DNA of 64,000 bases, taken from Rhodocollybia butyracea. Taxonomy: Eukaryota; Basidiomycota; Agaricomycetes; Agaricales; Omphalotaceae. Position numbers and translations under genes: made by a program. The notes beneath the pieces are model-generated. The model was not told the origin of the DNA. It searched no databases and saw nothing but the letters and a program-made list of their open reading frames with translations. The stretch spans positions 340,276 through 404,275 of the forward strand of contig JADNRY010000026.1 of NCBI GenBank assembly GCA_015501585.1. Direction: 5' to 3'. This document shows, in pieces, positions 36,506 through 48,770 of this stretch (position 1 is its first letter; the number at the start of each line of letters is the position of its first letter).

Positions 36506-39500
36506 GATTTACCCAGTACGACCCTTGGCTAAAACACCACATGTGCTGGGAATATTTGCGTGCCGGCGGTCCGACGGGCGCTTCGTCGTACGAACTAAAG
36601 TTTTCTGTCTCGTTCGTACCATAGATAATGTACCAAGAAATATATACCAACGAGAATGAATTAGTCCAGCCACATCGTTATACCTGTATGGTCTCCCCAT
36701 GTTCGCCTCATTTTCCGCCTATTCTGATACTCTTCGATATCATGCACGGCTTTTTCCACAGGTGCAAGCACTTTATCAAGCTCTCTAATGAGATTAGGAT
36801 GAGCTCCTGAGTTGCTGCAGTAGAGCTGAATAATTTGATCGAATTTTCTTTTCAAATCCTGTTTCCGCGCTTCTGATGGAAACACCTGTGTTTGCATTAA
36901 TCATGGAGTTAGAGTCTGTTAGACATAAGTACATATGTGAACTTACACGTTCTGATTCTTTAATCTCCACGTTGTTTTCTTCCCCCTCGAACTGAACAGC
37001 CTGACCCATGTCCATATGCTCAACAACAGGAAGGGACACATGCCTATTCAACTGAGTTGGGCTTGATGATTGTGAAGGTGAGTGATCCATTAATGCTGGA
37101 CTCGAAGATTTAGGTTGGGATCTGCCGTGTGAGCGTGAAACACGATGAGTTCTGATAATTTGGGTGCCCAGGACATGAACTTTGATCTCCTCCTCGCTCT
37201 TCTCTCCATTGTCCGAATCTGACTCTGTGTTTAGGCCCGGAATCGTGTAAAATGGTGCGTTTCGGTTCCTTTTAAGTTGAACAAAGAATTGAAAGTTACA
37301 CCTCTTGTCCAGAGGCAGACCCTTGAGAGCTGTATTTGCCTCACGAATGAGGTGTTTGCATGTGAGGAAGCGACAGATGAGATAGTCGCGACAGCTGCAA
37401 GCCCAACTGTTAATATCAGTATGATATTTCCCAGGTTTCCGCATTTTTGCCTCTTCAATTGATGCTAACTTCTCCTCACGACCTTTCTCCCCAGTCTTTG
37501 CCTTCTTACAAACCTCGAGCTCTAATGCACATAGACGCTCCTCATCACTTCGGCTACAGTCTTCCCATTTAGCTTTGAGGGCTTTCTGCCAGGCTTTCAG
37601 TGCTAGCCCTCTCCCCACCCTACGTGTTTCCCGTAAATTCTGCAGGGTTAACTTGATGCGAGGGAGGAGTGAATTGATAACAATGTAAGTGACCAAGTCC
37701 AAGCGGGGCCGGTGATACATGGCTAAGTCCTTGTGTTTGAGATTCATCCACAGACTCTCAACAATCATGGTAGTGTTGATGTGAGGTATAAACGGTTTTG
37801 AAGCCAGAGACCAAAGCTTCCACTGCTCTGGACTATACCACTGATTCCAAAGGTAAGCCCATGCCTGTGCGAGGTTATGTCCTCGACAATAATTATACAT
37901 CTCAGCAGTTACAAACTTGTGAATTTCTATAGTGGTTCAGTGGTCACCGTTTTCAGTGTAGGGAATACTAGGATGGAGGCGGATATGCTCCCGGAACATC
38001 TCCTTGATTGTGGTACGATGCTCCAATGGACAGAACTCCGAATCCACCAGAGTATGTTTTTTGATTTTGGGAGGATTGGGCCATACAGGAATGCGCTCAC
38101 TGTTGGGTCCAATCAGAACAAATAACGGTGACAAGGCAGTCTATGCAAAGGTTAGTCATTACTTAATTTCAGAGTAAATAACAGTGACCTTTTGGGATGG
38201 ATTACTTTTTGTGGTCTCTTCAAACAATGCAACACCTGGCGCCCATGTCAGATCTATGAATGAGAACGTATGATTTGCTTTCTGAGGATCATATGGGCGA
38301 GGGGGATGATTTTCACTGAGGCGCTGTTCAATGTAGCGTACAGCGTGCCAAGAGCAAAGTTGGTGTGAGATTTCTGGAGCCTCCTTCTGACAGGCATTGA
38401 TTTCCAATAGATCCTTATCGCTCAAGAAAAGCAGGATATTTGGACACAAGACTCGGAGGTGACGGATACAGGCACCCACGAGACGCTCCTTACCACCTTC
38501 CGTCACTGAATCATCAGTGATGAGAGTGAACATAAACGCAAGAGGTAAAGCCATCCCGTCAGCCTCACCAACAAAGGCATACAGCTCATATCCAAGAGCA
38601 TTATTCTTCCCTGTTTGTAAGGTAAGTCTTGTAACATACTTGGAAACTCTAGTACTTACAAGTACTATCCATAGTGAGTTCACAAACCTCGCCTCCATAA
38701 TTCTTGAGCACATCCCGGAGTGCAAATGCAATAGAGTGGCGCCCTGACTCGGTAGGTACTTCAATGATCTCAACGTCATGACCCTCCTCTTCAAGTTTCC
38801 GAAGTAATCTTAATGCTGACTTGACTTGATCATCATCTAGCCGCCAGTTCTCTTTGTTTTTCACCATCCAAGCAAAATGGATTTGTTTTTCGGTGATATT
38901 CTTTGCCTTTTCTGGACACGTCTTCAAGATATGTTCCCAAATCTGACCGCTTTCTGTGAATAAAATGCAAATACAAGGGACAGTATTACAATACCTTTCC
39001 GGCCTGCAAGTGTGCCATTTCATGAATAATGGTTTTTATATCATTGTCCAGGGAGATGTCGCAGTAGGGAATATGTGGCTTGAGATGATTCAGTTTGATC
39101 TGAATTAGAGTATTGTCATCGATGTTATCGCTGACTTTTACTTGCAGGCTTCCTTTGCAGGAAAAGCGATCCATAGAGGTACGAGATTGCCGCTTCTTTG
39201 GATCTGAGTGTATTTTGGGCTTTGTCTGCTTGTCATTGCACTGTGCACAGTAGTACTTGTGTGTCTTGATACTGTCATTGCTGCTGCTTTTATGTGTCAA
39301 TTTCATGCTTCAAATGCGTAAGTTTGTGATAGGCAAAGCTTGTAGTATAACACTTACTTCCATCTGTAGTCTGATATGCCCCACATAGATGCTGCAATTT
39401 TTTTTCGCAACTTCCTTGCTGCCCAATCCTTCAAAGTCCTTTTCACCTTCAATGTCCACATATACGCGTAGCTCAAATGCTTTAGCCTTGTGCTGTTCAA

Positions 39501-40201
39501 CTAGAACAGTGACCTCGGCCCATGATAGAGTCGGAATGTCATCTCGACTTTCCTTGGCCCTTCCAACATTTCCGGGACGCATCGTTGACCCTTTGGGTGT
39601 TGGCGTAGGTTGGTCTGAGTTATTCCTCTTCTCCTCCTTCTTTTCCTCAAGCTTCTTGGTACAATCAGAACACGTTTTAATACGCGTAAGTCCAGTCCTT
39701 GCGTTTAGTGGAAACTCATGGTCATATCCTATGAAATGACATCCTTTTCGGGTACAGCATCTTGTCTATCATAATTCACTAGATTAATTTCTGGGCTCCA
39801 TACTATGCAGAGTTAAGCAACACCTACTGTGCCCTCCATTACAGGAGTATTTGTGAGCGCGATGATAGTGCACTCAAAAGTTAAACACGACAAAAACGCA
39901 ACGTTGAGGATCCCACTAACGAGTTCAACGTAATAACTAGCTACTACAAGTAACTACAAGTAATTAGGTACAAGATTACTGTTACAAGGGAAAGAATATC
40001 GGAAATAGCGTCCCGGAGTATGGTAGTGCGGATTATAGCTAGTATGGGCATATACTACGGTATAGGATGTGCAAAAGTACACAGCAAGGAAGGACGAGAC
40101 GAAAAACTTAAGTTTGTACAATGAAGCGCCCGTTGGACCGCCGGCACGCGAATATTCCCAGCACGTGTGGTGTTTTAGCCAAGGGTCGTACTGGGTAAAT
40201 C
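36506..40201 (-). mobile_element. MULE DNA transposon, 3.7 kb
   Basis: Inverted ends of about 110 bp (36506-36615 and 40092-40201; outer bases GATTTACCCAGTACGACCC) at roughly 90 percent identity. The exact 9-bp duplication CCCAACCTC lies at 36497-36505 and 40202-40210. Both features are typical of Mutator-like elements, and the transposase inside confirms it. It sits in a codon of the Myb-like gene. Confidence 0.95.
36661..39760 (-). pseudogene. MULE transposase with SWIM finger
   Basis: Multi-exon minus-strand gene. N-part with CTRKGCHF and CSDCTKKLEEKK, then a FLYWCH/FAR1-like part (KYYCAQC, MDRFSCKGSLQVKV). The DDE core starts at TMDST, where a 49-bp intron joins to WKNNALGYELYAFVGEADGM, followed by LFLSDKDLLEINACQ and HQLCSWHAVRYIE. 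Near the C-terminus a SWIM zinc finger (WACSCRDYLICRFLTCKHL) and an acidic, Ser-rich tail follow. The protein would excise and insert the element. An in-frame TGA at 37937-37939 breaks it, and CGA would restore a usual Arg. The first exon was not found. Confidence 0.85.
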
Positions 40202-41282
40202 CCCAACCTCGGCCTCCCAAAGGTTTCCATTCGCCCACAAGTTCTACCAGCCTCTTGCATTCAGCAGTCCCATATGATGTCGCTCCTTCACTCCATCCTT
40301 TTTTTTTGACGGGTTCATTTTAGTGATCACTATCCTCGCTGGTCGGAGACCTCCCTCTTTTTGCCTTTGCTGTTGCCATCCTTTTTCTTGACAGCTGGCA
40401 CCAAAACTTTAGCTACAGGTACACTCGCTTTGGCAGCGCCAGGTTTTGGCTGTTTGGGTTTTTTGGTAGGTTTGTCTTCGGTCTGTTGTGCATACTGCAT
40501 AATCTGATTAGGACCAGGCAGCTCTCATAGCGATGGAGGTGGACTTAGTGGTGGCGGTGAAGCTGGAGCCTGGTAACCGTTGTCTTTGTGATGACCCAAG
40601 TTTCCGAAATCATCAGGAAGGTTGAATTCGGGATGTTCGCAAGGGCGGGCACAAGGACAAGGACAAGGACAAGGATGGACAGATGAAGCGGGGGTATTTT
40701 GGTTTGGAGGTGGCATGGGCAATGTCGAGGTAGGAGAATTTTGACCCGGAGGGGGCATGGAATAGGGCAGTACAGCATACCCATAGCTTGCCTGTTCGAA
40801 CAAGTAAGTTCGTTTACAATTTGTTTACAGTCACTTACATATCCATAACCCGTTCCATATCCGTTGTTTGTAGGCTGTCTGTGACCATTGACAGTCTGAA
40901 ATAAAGGTGAGCTTCGTTCATCCATATTATTGCATCGCATAACATACTGATCCATTCATGTTGTTCACAGATTGTCCATGGCCAATATAATGAGGCGGAG
41001 GTAGTCCAGGTGGAGGGTAGTATGCATAAGCTGGCATCTGAATATTGTGTCGGAGCGTGGCATGGCCAGTAGGGGCTTCTTGCCCTTGACTGGGCGTCGA
41101 AGGTACAGCATTGGGTGTTGCCACTGGTGTTTCTGTATTTCCATCAGTGTTAACATTGTTGGTTGGTGTTGTTTGCAGATGACATCGTGCGTGTAGTTTC
41201 TTACTGCTGGTGGTAGTAGTCGCAAAGATACTGGGGAATTGGGGACTAAATTTTCGAAATTAATCTCTGTGGCATGTCTCAC

Positions 41283-42329
41283 TTGTGTCCCTTGTCCTCT
41301 TGTCCTCTACTTTACTACTACTTTGAATACTACTACTACAACTACAGCTACAGTTACCAATAATACTAATTGCATATGAGTTATCGTGAATATATAGGCT
41401 GTATTGAGAAGGAAACCTGCTTCCAGTACTTACTTATAACAAAAAGACCAAAACGGCACGACACGCCAGCAAGGGAAACCATGTGGTGAAACTGATAGCC
41501 GAGCATTATTGGACACAAAAATGGTTTACAGAGGGGTCCCGAGGCCTCTGTAAACTTGAGGATTTAGAACCGATGTTGAATTTCAAATCTGGTCTTCAGA
41601 CATGATGGCGCTGATTTTTGGAGCTTGCTTAACATTCACGTAATGGTTAATTGACCGCGTTTTGTCAAATGAACCTTATGGGAAGTCAACCAGTGATTCC
41701 CGATAGTTGGCTTTAACAGATAAGACCTCCCATGTATGATTTCTAAGATCAAATGTTTCGATTTGCCAAGGCTATCCTGGCGCATAGCCTTCTGTGGAAT
41801 CACTAAGCATGTTTCTACCATCTTCATGGTTACAACCGGTGCCACGAATAGACCTCTACGGTTTCCTCAGGATTGTTCTGGTCCATTGTTACGGACTGTA
41901 AAGTCCACATCTTAACATAGCTTGTTGGGGGTCTTAGTGCGAGGGATGCCTTCCCTCATAATTCCTTCACTTGAGTAACGCATTGGCTTAGTACTTATCC
42001 CGCTTCGAGATGTTCTGTAGCTTAGAGAGTATACACTCTTGGGTATAACTAGATTGACAATCTAGTGTTACATCTCCGGGCAGCCCAGGTATCCTTGCTA
42101 GCTTGGCTCTAGGCTACGCTTGTGGACGTGCCTTCACAGCTCGCTGAGTATTATTGTTAAGTTCTTTGCCTCGGCAACAGCTATCATGCTCGGGCTCCGT
42201 ATAACTTTCTTATTGCATTGTATAACATGTACAAAATGTCAAAATGTATGGTTACACACCTTAGGCCAATTTTAGGCCTAATATTGTGAAGAACATGCTG
42301 AGCGCTTTAGACACGCTAGACGTGGACTT
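41283..42329. other. Non-coding right part of the 10-kb insert
   Basis: No gene seen. Copia-2 coding sequence resumes near 42290. Inverted ends matching the left side could not be identified, so the Harbinger boundaries stay open. Confidence 0.45.
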
Positions 42330-43596
42330 GTGCCTGCTCGCAATATAGTTCCTGATCAAGTTCCGCCACCGGTTCCACCACCACGTCCATTGAATCCTGA
42401 TGACTGTATGGTCACACCGCCACCACCTGGCGCCAATCCAGATTCTGACATAGAAGAGGAAGCACTTCTGACTAAACTAGCTCAGGAAGGGGAGTTGAAT
42501 TACAAAAATACCTTTTTTTGCAAGCAATCTCTGATTCTCTAGAAGAATCATCTTTTATCACAGACCTTGACAGTGACATGATACCTGCTAAACATGCAGC
42601 TGCTAGGAATAATCCTGATAATTGGATTTCTCCAACATCATATTGTCATTTACCATCTGCTGAAAGAAAGAAATGTGATCAAGCATGCAAAGATGAGATC
42701 AATGGTTTGAAGAAATGAAATGTTTTTGAAGTAGTTGATCTACCAAAAGGTTGCAAACCTATCATTGTCAATGGGTTTTTACTAAAAAATCTGATGATCG
42801 CTATAAAGCCCGACTCGTAGCAAAAGGTTTTTCACAAGTAGAAGGTGTGGATAATAATGAGTTGTTCTCACCGGTTGCCCGGTTTGAAACTGTACGAACT
42901 CTCCTAGCTTTAGCCACATTAGAGGACTGGGAAATCCAGGCTCTTGATGTCAAACAGGCTTTTCTTTATGGCAAGCTAGATGAAGAGATCTACATGGAAC
43001 AACCTAAAGACTTCATTAAAGAAGGCACACCAAAAGTATGGCAGTTACATCTTGCATTATACGGACTGAAACAAGCTAGCTTATCCTGGTGGAAGGAATG
43101 TATTCTACTTACATACTTGTCTTTGATGGTAGATTTGACCATGGCTTCTTAGCCTATTGTGATTCTGACTGGGCGTCAGATCCAGATGATCAAAAATCCC
43201 ATACTGGGATGATTATCAAACTTGCCACAGGTCCAATCTGCTGGACTTCTCACAAACAGAAAACAGTTGCTCTTTCATCGACTGAAGCTGAATACATGGC
43301 TTTATCTGATCTGTGTAGACAACTTATGTGGCTCAAGTCTCTCTTTTCTGAGATCAAAATTACTATCGCTGTATGTGGTGATAATCAAGGATCAATCTTT
43401 CTGGGATCTAATCCTGTACAAGAAAGAAGAACCAAGCATACTGATATATCATTATATCAGAGAACACATCAAATCAAAAGAAATAGAACTCTTCTATGTT
43501 CCAACTGATGATAATGTCGCAGATCTTCTCACAAAGAACCTTGCACTTGTCAAGTTTCAGAATTTCCGTGACAGTCTTGGAATTCTCTTTAATTGA
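42330..43596 (+). pseudogene. pol: Copia-2 RT and RNase H, internally deleted
   Basis: A Pro-rich linker leads to an RT with QWVFTKKSDDRYKARLVAKG, ALDVKQAFLYGKL and LYGLKQAS. The catalytic YVDD region is missing: after SLSWW the sequence jumps to the RNase H part (AYCDSDWASD, ALSSTEAEYMAL, CGDNQGSI, RTKHTDI). A TGA at about 42717 and frameshifts near 42510, 42765 and 43480 are also present. The copy cannot reverse transcribe. Confidence 0.85.
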
Positions 43597-43691
43597 CTCG
43601 CTATAGACTGTGCAATATGTCTATAAACTATAATGCCGTTTAAAGTCAATAAAAATTATACTTCTTAGCTACAATTCTTAGCGAGGGGGAG

Positions 43692-44207
43692 TGTTGAAAC
43701 TAGATTACCGCTTATGAGTCATATCTAATCAGTAATGTGAGTCGACTAGATGCACTTGCTATATGATCGATGAACTGTCGATATATGCTATGTTGAAACT
43801 CACCCTCAAACACTAGACGCAGCCTCTACACAGGTTCGTGTGGATGTAGTCAATTATGCCATTTGCTATTAGTCTTATGATACATAGCTTGTACGCTGCC
43901 TTGCAGTACCTATGAACAATACCTATAGAATTACCATACTGACTCCATCTTCTAGGGTACATTATGCACATGTATATGCACTATGTTTAGCAGTACGACT
44001 CAAGTAGACTCATACATTGTTATAGGGTTTATTATATTCTGTAGTATAAATACTGTAGATATTTTCCTGTAATAATAACCAAGAATCCTACTATTTGTCT
44101 GGACACTTGTTCTGCTCTCAACAAGCACCCTTATATCTCCTGTAACCTCCACACACTCTAAGGTGAATATGCTGTCAACCTTGTGTTGACTGACCGCTGT
44201 TTCTACA
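43692..44207 (+). repeat. Copia-2 3' LTR
   Basis: 516 bp, TGTTGAAACTAG to TTTCTACA, preceded by the purine tract GAGGGGGAG. It has no MITE and so acts as the empty site for copy 3. Confidence 0.95.
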
Positions 44208-44244
44208 CCCAGGCCTTCCCAGGTCTACTCAAGTCTGCCTCAGA

Positions 44245-44303
44245 GTTTGTGCATGACCCACCTTCATACCCAGGCTGGGTATGAAGGTGGGTCATGCACA
44301 AAC
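44245..44303. repeat. Perfect 29-bp hairpin, 1-nt loop
   Basis: Arms 44245-44273 and 44275-44303 are exact reverse complements (GTTTGTGCATGACCCACC start) around a single G. It lies 33 bp beyond the Copia-2 target duplication. Confidence 0.95.
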
Positions 44304-44934
44304 TTCAGTATACCTCAGCTGACTCTCATGTGGCCTGAGTGCACTCCAGTACAGAGTCTACCCATCTGTATGCATTAGTTCACTTAAGCTACTCCAGTAG
44401 TCTGTTTGTTTATAAAGAAACTTGAGTACACCAAGTATTCTTAAGTGATCATATGTATATAATATCATCACTACTATTACTCTTGGGTGATAAGATCAAG
44501 GTTAACATGCAATCACAAATCACAATCCACACTGATCCAAGTGCGACTATAATTTACATGTTCAGATTAATAATTGTAAGTTTATTTGATCTAAGTATCC
44601 TTGTAAATAGTCTTGTAAGTATAAACTGATAGCCAATTGTTTACAACAAAACTAGTAGCGGTATCTAAGGTAGTGTGTGACAAGGAAGAAGAAGATTCTT
44701 TACAAAAATTTGGCACAAGCATGGAAGATTGTCGTATGTTAGTCAGTGTAATAATAGACCATGGGGGGCATCCATCAGTATACCACTCAATATAGGCAAG
44801 TGGAGTTTTGGGCCATAAGTTAGGAGAGGTTGATTTGAAACTTCCAATGATCTGTAAAGTTGCGGGAAGACAAAATATGGCCTTGATATATCTAATACAT
44901 GAACCTAAGATGACTTTAAATCCAAATCAAGCAA
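44304..44934. other. Intergenic, nothing recognised
   Basis: AT-rich. The last part (after about 44650) may hold decayed Plavaka C-terminal sequence, but no frame is supported. Confidence 0.45.
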
Positions 44935-47900
44935 GTGAATATTGACAACTTACCAGCGAGACTCACACCCTCCGCATCATCCCCAGTGATAACAACCACA
45001 GTATCAAAGCATCCTCCGTTCAGCGGTGAAGCCTTTACCACTCTTTCACCTCAACACCTTCCTCCAACTGCTCTGGCAAAAACTTTAAATATCCAGGCGC
45101 TGGAAAGGGAGATCCTTGGTCATGGCTTCAGCCACACTGTTTTGGGTTCCATCATATTTCAGCATCTCAAGATATGCCTTTAGATGTGCAGAGAACCGTG
45201 GAACTCAATGTCCCATTTCCACAGACCAAAGAGATTTGTTGGGAGAAATAGGAACTTTGGGAAGGAGAATAGGGTGCTTAGATGAGGAAGCAGGGGTAGC
45301 AGTGGCACTTGAGGAAGGAGTGGTAGCAGCTGAAGCGGTAGCTAGTAATGAATACTGGTTTATGATTGAGGATAGTTCACGGTTAAAAGAATGAATATTT
45401 TCCTGACGTGAGAACCAACAAGTCATTTGGGGAAACTTGTCGTGCTTGTTGGTGGCATGCCAACCCTTTTTGGCAAAGTCAATATGTAGTCGTTCAAACA
45501 TCTCAGTATTGTAGTTGTCGGTGGTACCGAAAAAGCGAATACATTCAATACTCGAGAAGTGCCATGTGCCACGGCACCCCACCTTGCTTGAATAACAAAG
45601 GCAAGCGGGCATCTTGTATTGAAGTAAGTAGCACAGAAAGGAGGGGAAAAAAACCAGTGATAATTTCAATGAAATGGCAAGTGAAATTGTTCGGCACGGT
45701 GAGTATCTTTATAGCAGCGATACAAAAAGTATAAATCAAAAATACAAGAGAGGAAGAATGCGAATGAAGGAGCAGTGATGGAATAAACAACATTGAAAGG
45801 AGCACAAATATCAAATGAGGGGGTCTTGAGTGATGTTCCTTTATTTAAGGTGTTTTCTTTCAGAGGAACTTGAAGAAGGATGGAGAGCAAAGGTGCGATG
45901 CTTCCAGGGAGAACTTAGATGAGGAGATGGGGAGCATAGGCTACACGATGGGGACATGAATAATATTGGTAGATGGCAGTAAATGCCATTTTAATGCTAT
46001 CGCCTTTACCAACAGTATGTTGAATAACCGTAAACTTCACCTCAGCAAGGAAATTCTCAAGAGTGGAACAATACTCAGTTGGAGCACAGAGTCGCACATA
46101 GACGGAAGTGTTGGCCATAGAATGGAGGGATATTGGGCATGCCGGGTCTATCCAAGCTTAAGGATGGACACGAGTCCAGCTCTTTACAGGTGACCTGCGG
46201 GTTTAATCCGTGGGAATACCCGCCTGACCCGGATCCGGCGGATCCAGGTACCCGCTCCCACAGGTGCGGGTCAGGTCACAGGTCACCCCTTGGGGATTTC
46301 TAGACCTTCTAATGTACTGTATATGTACATTATAAGGGTAAATATTGCCAGGTACCTGTTTCCCACGGGTCCGGGTCAGGTCACAGGTTGCCTTTTTGTT
46401 GGCCCAGGTACCTGTGCGGCAGGTCCGGGTTTGCCGGGATCCGGACTTGTGTCCATCCTTATCCAAGCTCATCCTGATTCCCTAGCTTGCAAGGCCTCAT
46501 CACAAATAGGCCAGTTTCGAATAGATGGTGTAGGTAGCAACAGCTAAAATGTGTAGTAAGTATTAATGGCAATGTCTTTATTACGTATGTTGTTCCGTCG
46601 GAAGGTTTGTTTGTACTTTATTTGCAATGTTGGTTCCGTCAGCTGAATTATGGAAATTGAAAGACCTTGTCAAGCAAGGTAATAATGTTGGAGGGAGTGG
46701 AATTTAGGAATGTTTAAGTCATCATGAGCATGAAGGTCAATGAAACAAGATTTGGTCCGGTGACAGGTGTTGAGAGCAGTTTGCATGTAGCCAAGGGTAT
46801 CATCATCATGCAGAGTGTACTGAGAAAGGTAGATAAAATCAAGAATCACTCAAACAGCAGTGATAGCCCTTTTGGGCATGGTTGAACCAATGAGACAGCC
46901 AAGAAGAATCTTCCCCATGTTCTTCTGTTCAGCTCCGCTAATCTGGGACAGAGCCAAAATCCTGTTCTTAAAATGTTGCACACCATATGAGGGGGGAAGG
47001 CATTGAATGTGACGGTTGAGCTCAGCTTCTGTGAGAATTTCTGAGCACCAGGTGACAAGGTGTTTGAGGACACCTTGGTACAGTTGGTGGAGGACGTCAG
47101 AGGTAATAGAAAGGTGAATATTAGTGAATGGACAGTACATGTAGCCAGATCCATCCTCAGCCATACAGGCTCTGAAGTACTGGGCAGGGGATTCAGTTGA
47201 GCTGCATGCATCATGCCACATTACTTGCAGCGTCCAAGCATGAGTGCAATGAGGAAATGATGCTGGGTCAGCAAGTTGAGGTGCCTTGACACGGCACTTT
47301 GGACAAGTCCCATACTTGCTACATGCCATTACCATGCACTGTCTGCAATGTAGCTTGCTAGGATAGGATGTACGTGATGTACTTCACCATCAGCTCTCGC
47401 CATTTGGACACCCTGTTTACCAGCAGAAATGAGAGGAGACAGGGTTTGACACATTGCTTCATGAAAAAGGCATTGATAATGCCCACTGACCTCCCGCTGC
47501 ATCAAACCATCCTTGTTGACCTTGTCAACTGGAAGGTATGCTAAGAGTACACAAGCTTGCTGGGACAGCTTTCAATGTAAGGCACGCAGAATGTTACCAA
47601 TAGTAACATAGACAGGATACACCAGCTTACTGCCAGAAAACTGTGTTAACTGAGTTTTGTTGGTTGCAAGAATCAAAGGGGCCATGGTTGCACCTTCAGG
47701 AAGTTGATCCTAAAGCAACAGATTAATATTATATAGACCTTAAAAGATGCCACATACCTGGGTGAAATGCCACCATTTACCGGTCCACATCTCCAAGTAA
47801 GTTCTGCGAGTCTTTTTATTGTCCTGGAATATCTTCTTTAGTCAATAAACAAGGTGTATTGCAAGCGATGGATCTCCCCAGAGGCTATGAATAACCTCTA

Positions 47901-48082
47901 CAATATCCCAATGGCGCAAGATGAATTCCTCATCTGGACAGTCTTGGAATGCCAGTCATTGAACCTTCCACTCACCAATGCATGGGCATATGGAGTCAAT
48001 GCATTTATGGAGCCCTGCGGCATTGGAGTAGGATAGTCCAAGTTTTTTGGCAACCTAAGTACCATTTAATTAACAAAGTAGT
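44935..48082 (-). pseudogene. Plavaka transposase relic, C-terminal and middle parts
   Basis: Recognisable as the agaricomycete Plavaka (CACTA-related) transposase by its order of motifs: LPEGATMAPLILATNKTQ and VSGHYQCLFH region (47500-47700), CPKCRV and FPHCTHAW, SPAQYFRACMAEDGSGYMYC, SDVLHQLYQGVLKHLVTW, LPPSYGVQHFKN, GKILLGCLIGSTMPKRAI (46850-47335), then LNIPKFHSLQHY (about 46690) and FFGTTDNYNTEMFERLHIDF (about 45530) up to about 45205. About 1.1 kb of unrelated sequence, including a MITE at 46159, separates HSLQHY from FFGTTDNYN. Many frameshifts and stops. The N-terminal part lies beyond Gypsy-1 at 56690-57230. Confidence 0.78.
46159..46461. mobile_element. hAT-like MITE, GTGGACAC family, copy 2
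   Basis: 303 bp with termini TAAGGATGGACACGAGTCC and GGACTTGTGTCCATCCTTA. Exact 8-bp duplication TCCAAGCT at 46151-46158 and 46462-46469. Same family as 22484-22863. Confidence 0.93.
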
Positions 48083-48711
48083 TGTTACGACCATGCCGCA
48101 TCGGCATCCCTTGGATCATCGCCGGATCACCTCTACTATCATCCCAGCATCATTCCGATTCCATCCCGTCTATTTCTGTCATCTTATCTCTTTTCGTTAT
48201 CTTCCTATCTTATCTGTTATCTTCGTCCGATGACGTACCACCATCGGACCTTTCGGATTACTTTCTAATTGGTTCTTATTATCTTTCGATTATATTCCCT
48301 TTCCGATCTATTGAGTATTATTGTCTTATGATTGTATTACTTACTTCAGTCTTCCGTATACGTTTCCGACTATTGTCTTCTACCAATCTGGAAGCCCCGG
48401 ACTCTTAGTATATAAGTAGTACAACCTTGTACAGTAGTCCTCAGTTTAAATATCAACTTGGATAAACCAGACCTTCTGTCCGACTAAGTTCCGCCCTAGT
48501 CTATCCTTCTCTTGTCTTACTCGTCGGCCGTTACATCGGCCGAATCTATCCTTGTCTCCTGAACTTCATCTCGGGACTATTCGGCTTGACGAGGGTCTAG
48601 CTAATAGCTATACCGCGCGTCCCACTTCTTCTTTGATCTCCGATATCGGTCCGAGACCTACTTCGTCAATACATACCTTTCGGTTCCCTTCGGTCTTGCA
48701 CGATCTTAACA
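48083..48711 (+). repeat. Gypsy-1 5' LTR
   Basis: 629 bp. TATATAA at 48409-48415 is the likely TATA box, placing transcription start near 48440-48445. It lacks 11 bp present in the 3' LTR near 56646. Confidence 0.93.
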
Positions 48712-48723
48712 GTATATTTAAAC
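48712..48723 (+). other. Gypsy-1 candidate self-priming site
   Basis: Directly after the LTR, ATATTTAAAC (48714-48723) is the exact reverse complement of GTTTAAATAT at 48444-48453, which lies about 30 nt downstream of the TATA box, where the RNA should begin. Tf1-type elements prime by folding their own 5' end onto such a site. Confidence 0.55.
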
Positions 48724-48770
48724 TTGTACTTGTTAACGCCGTATCTGACAAAACTGTTTTTTTTAAACAA

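Larger units (their letters stand above)
35485..41124 (-). pseudogene. Myb-like Harbinger partner gene, split by a MULE
   Basis: Second Harbinger protein, which would bind DNA with the transposase. From 41124 downward it has a Pro/Tyr/Gln-rich N-part, a Cys/Pro run near 40650, a basic Lys stretch, then the Myb/SANT-like part ECKRLVELVGEWKPLGGRGW ending at 40202. The domain resumes past the MULE with WEAVAGEYNKWAKLNNYPER at 36496. A short intron (about 36357-36405) leads to NKGKTKPTGDAERR, an acidic patch, a coiled coil and a Ser/Arg-rich tail. An in-frame TGA at 40525-40527 and a frameshift near 40330 also disable it. Confidence 0.75.
26998..44207 (+). mobile_element. Copia-2, 17.2-kb nested LTR retrotransposon
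   Basis: 5' LTR 26998-27887 and 3' LTR 43692-44207 both run from TGTTGAAACTAG to CTACA. The exact 5-bp duplication CCCAG lies at 26993-26997 and 44208-44212. Primer site at 27888, purine tract GAGGGGGAG before the 3' LTR. The internal coding order gag, protease, integrase, RT, RNase H gives Copia. The length is far above the usual 5 kb because of inserts: a MITE (27248-27620), an LTR-like piece (30147-30986) and a region of about 10 kb (about 32218-42280) with Harbinger and MULE. Confidence 0.92.

Noticed and set aside
40069..40323. Protein similarity between 40069-40323 (plus) and 36396-36650 (minus), sharing EAPVGPPARKYSQH-like text
   Set aside because: Both are translations of the MULE terminal inverted repeats; the likeness is from the DNA ends and not a protein domain.
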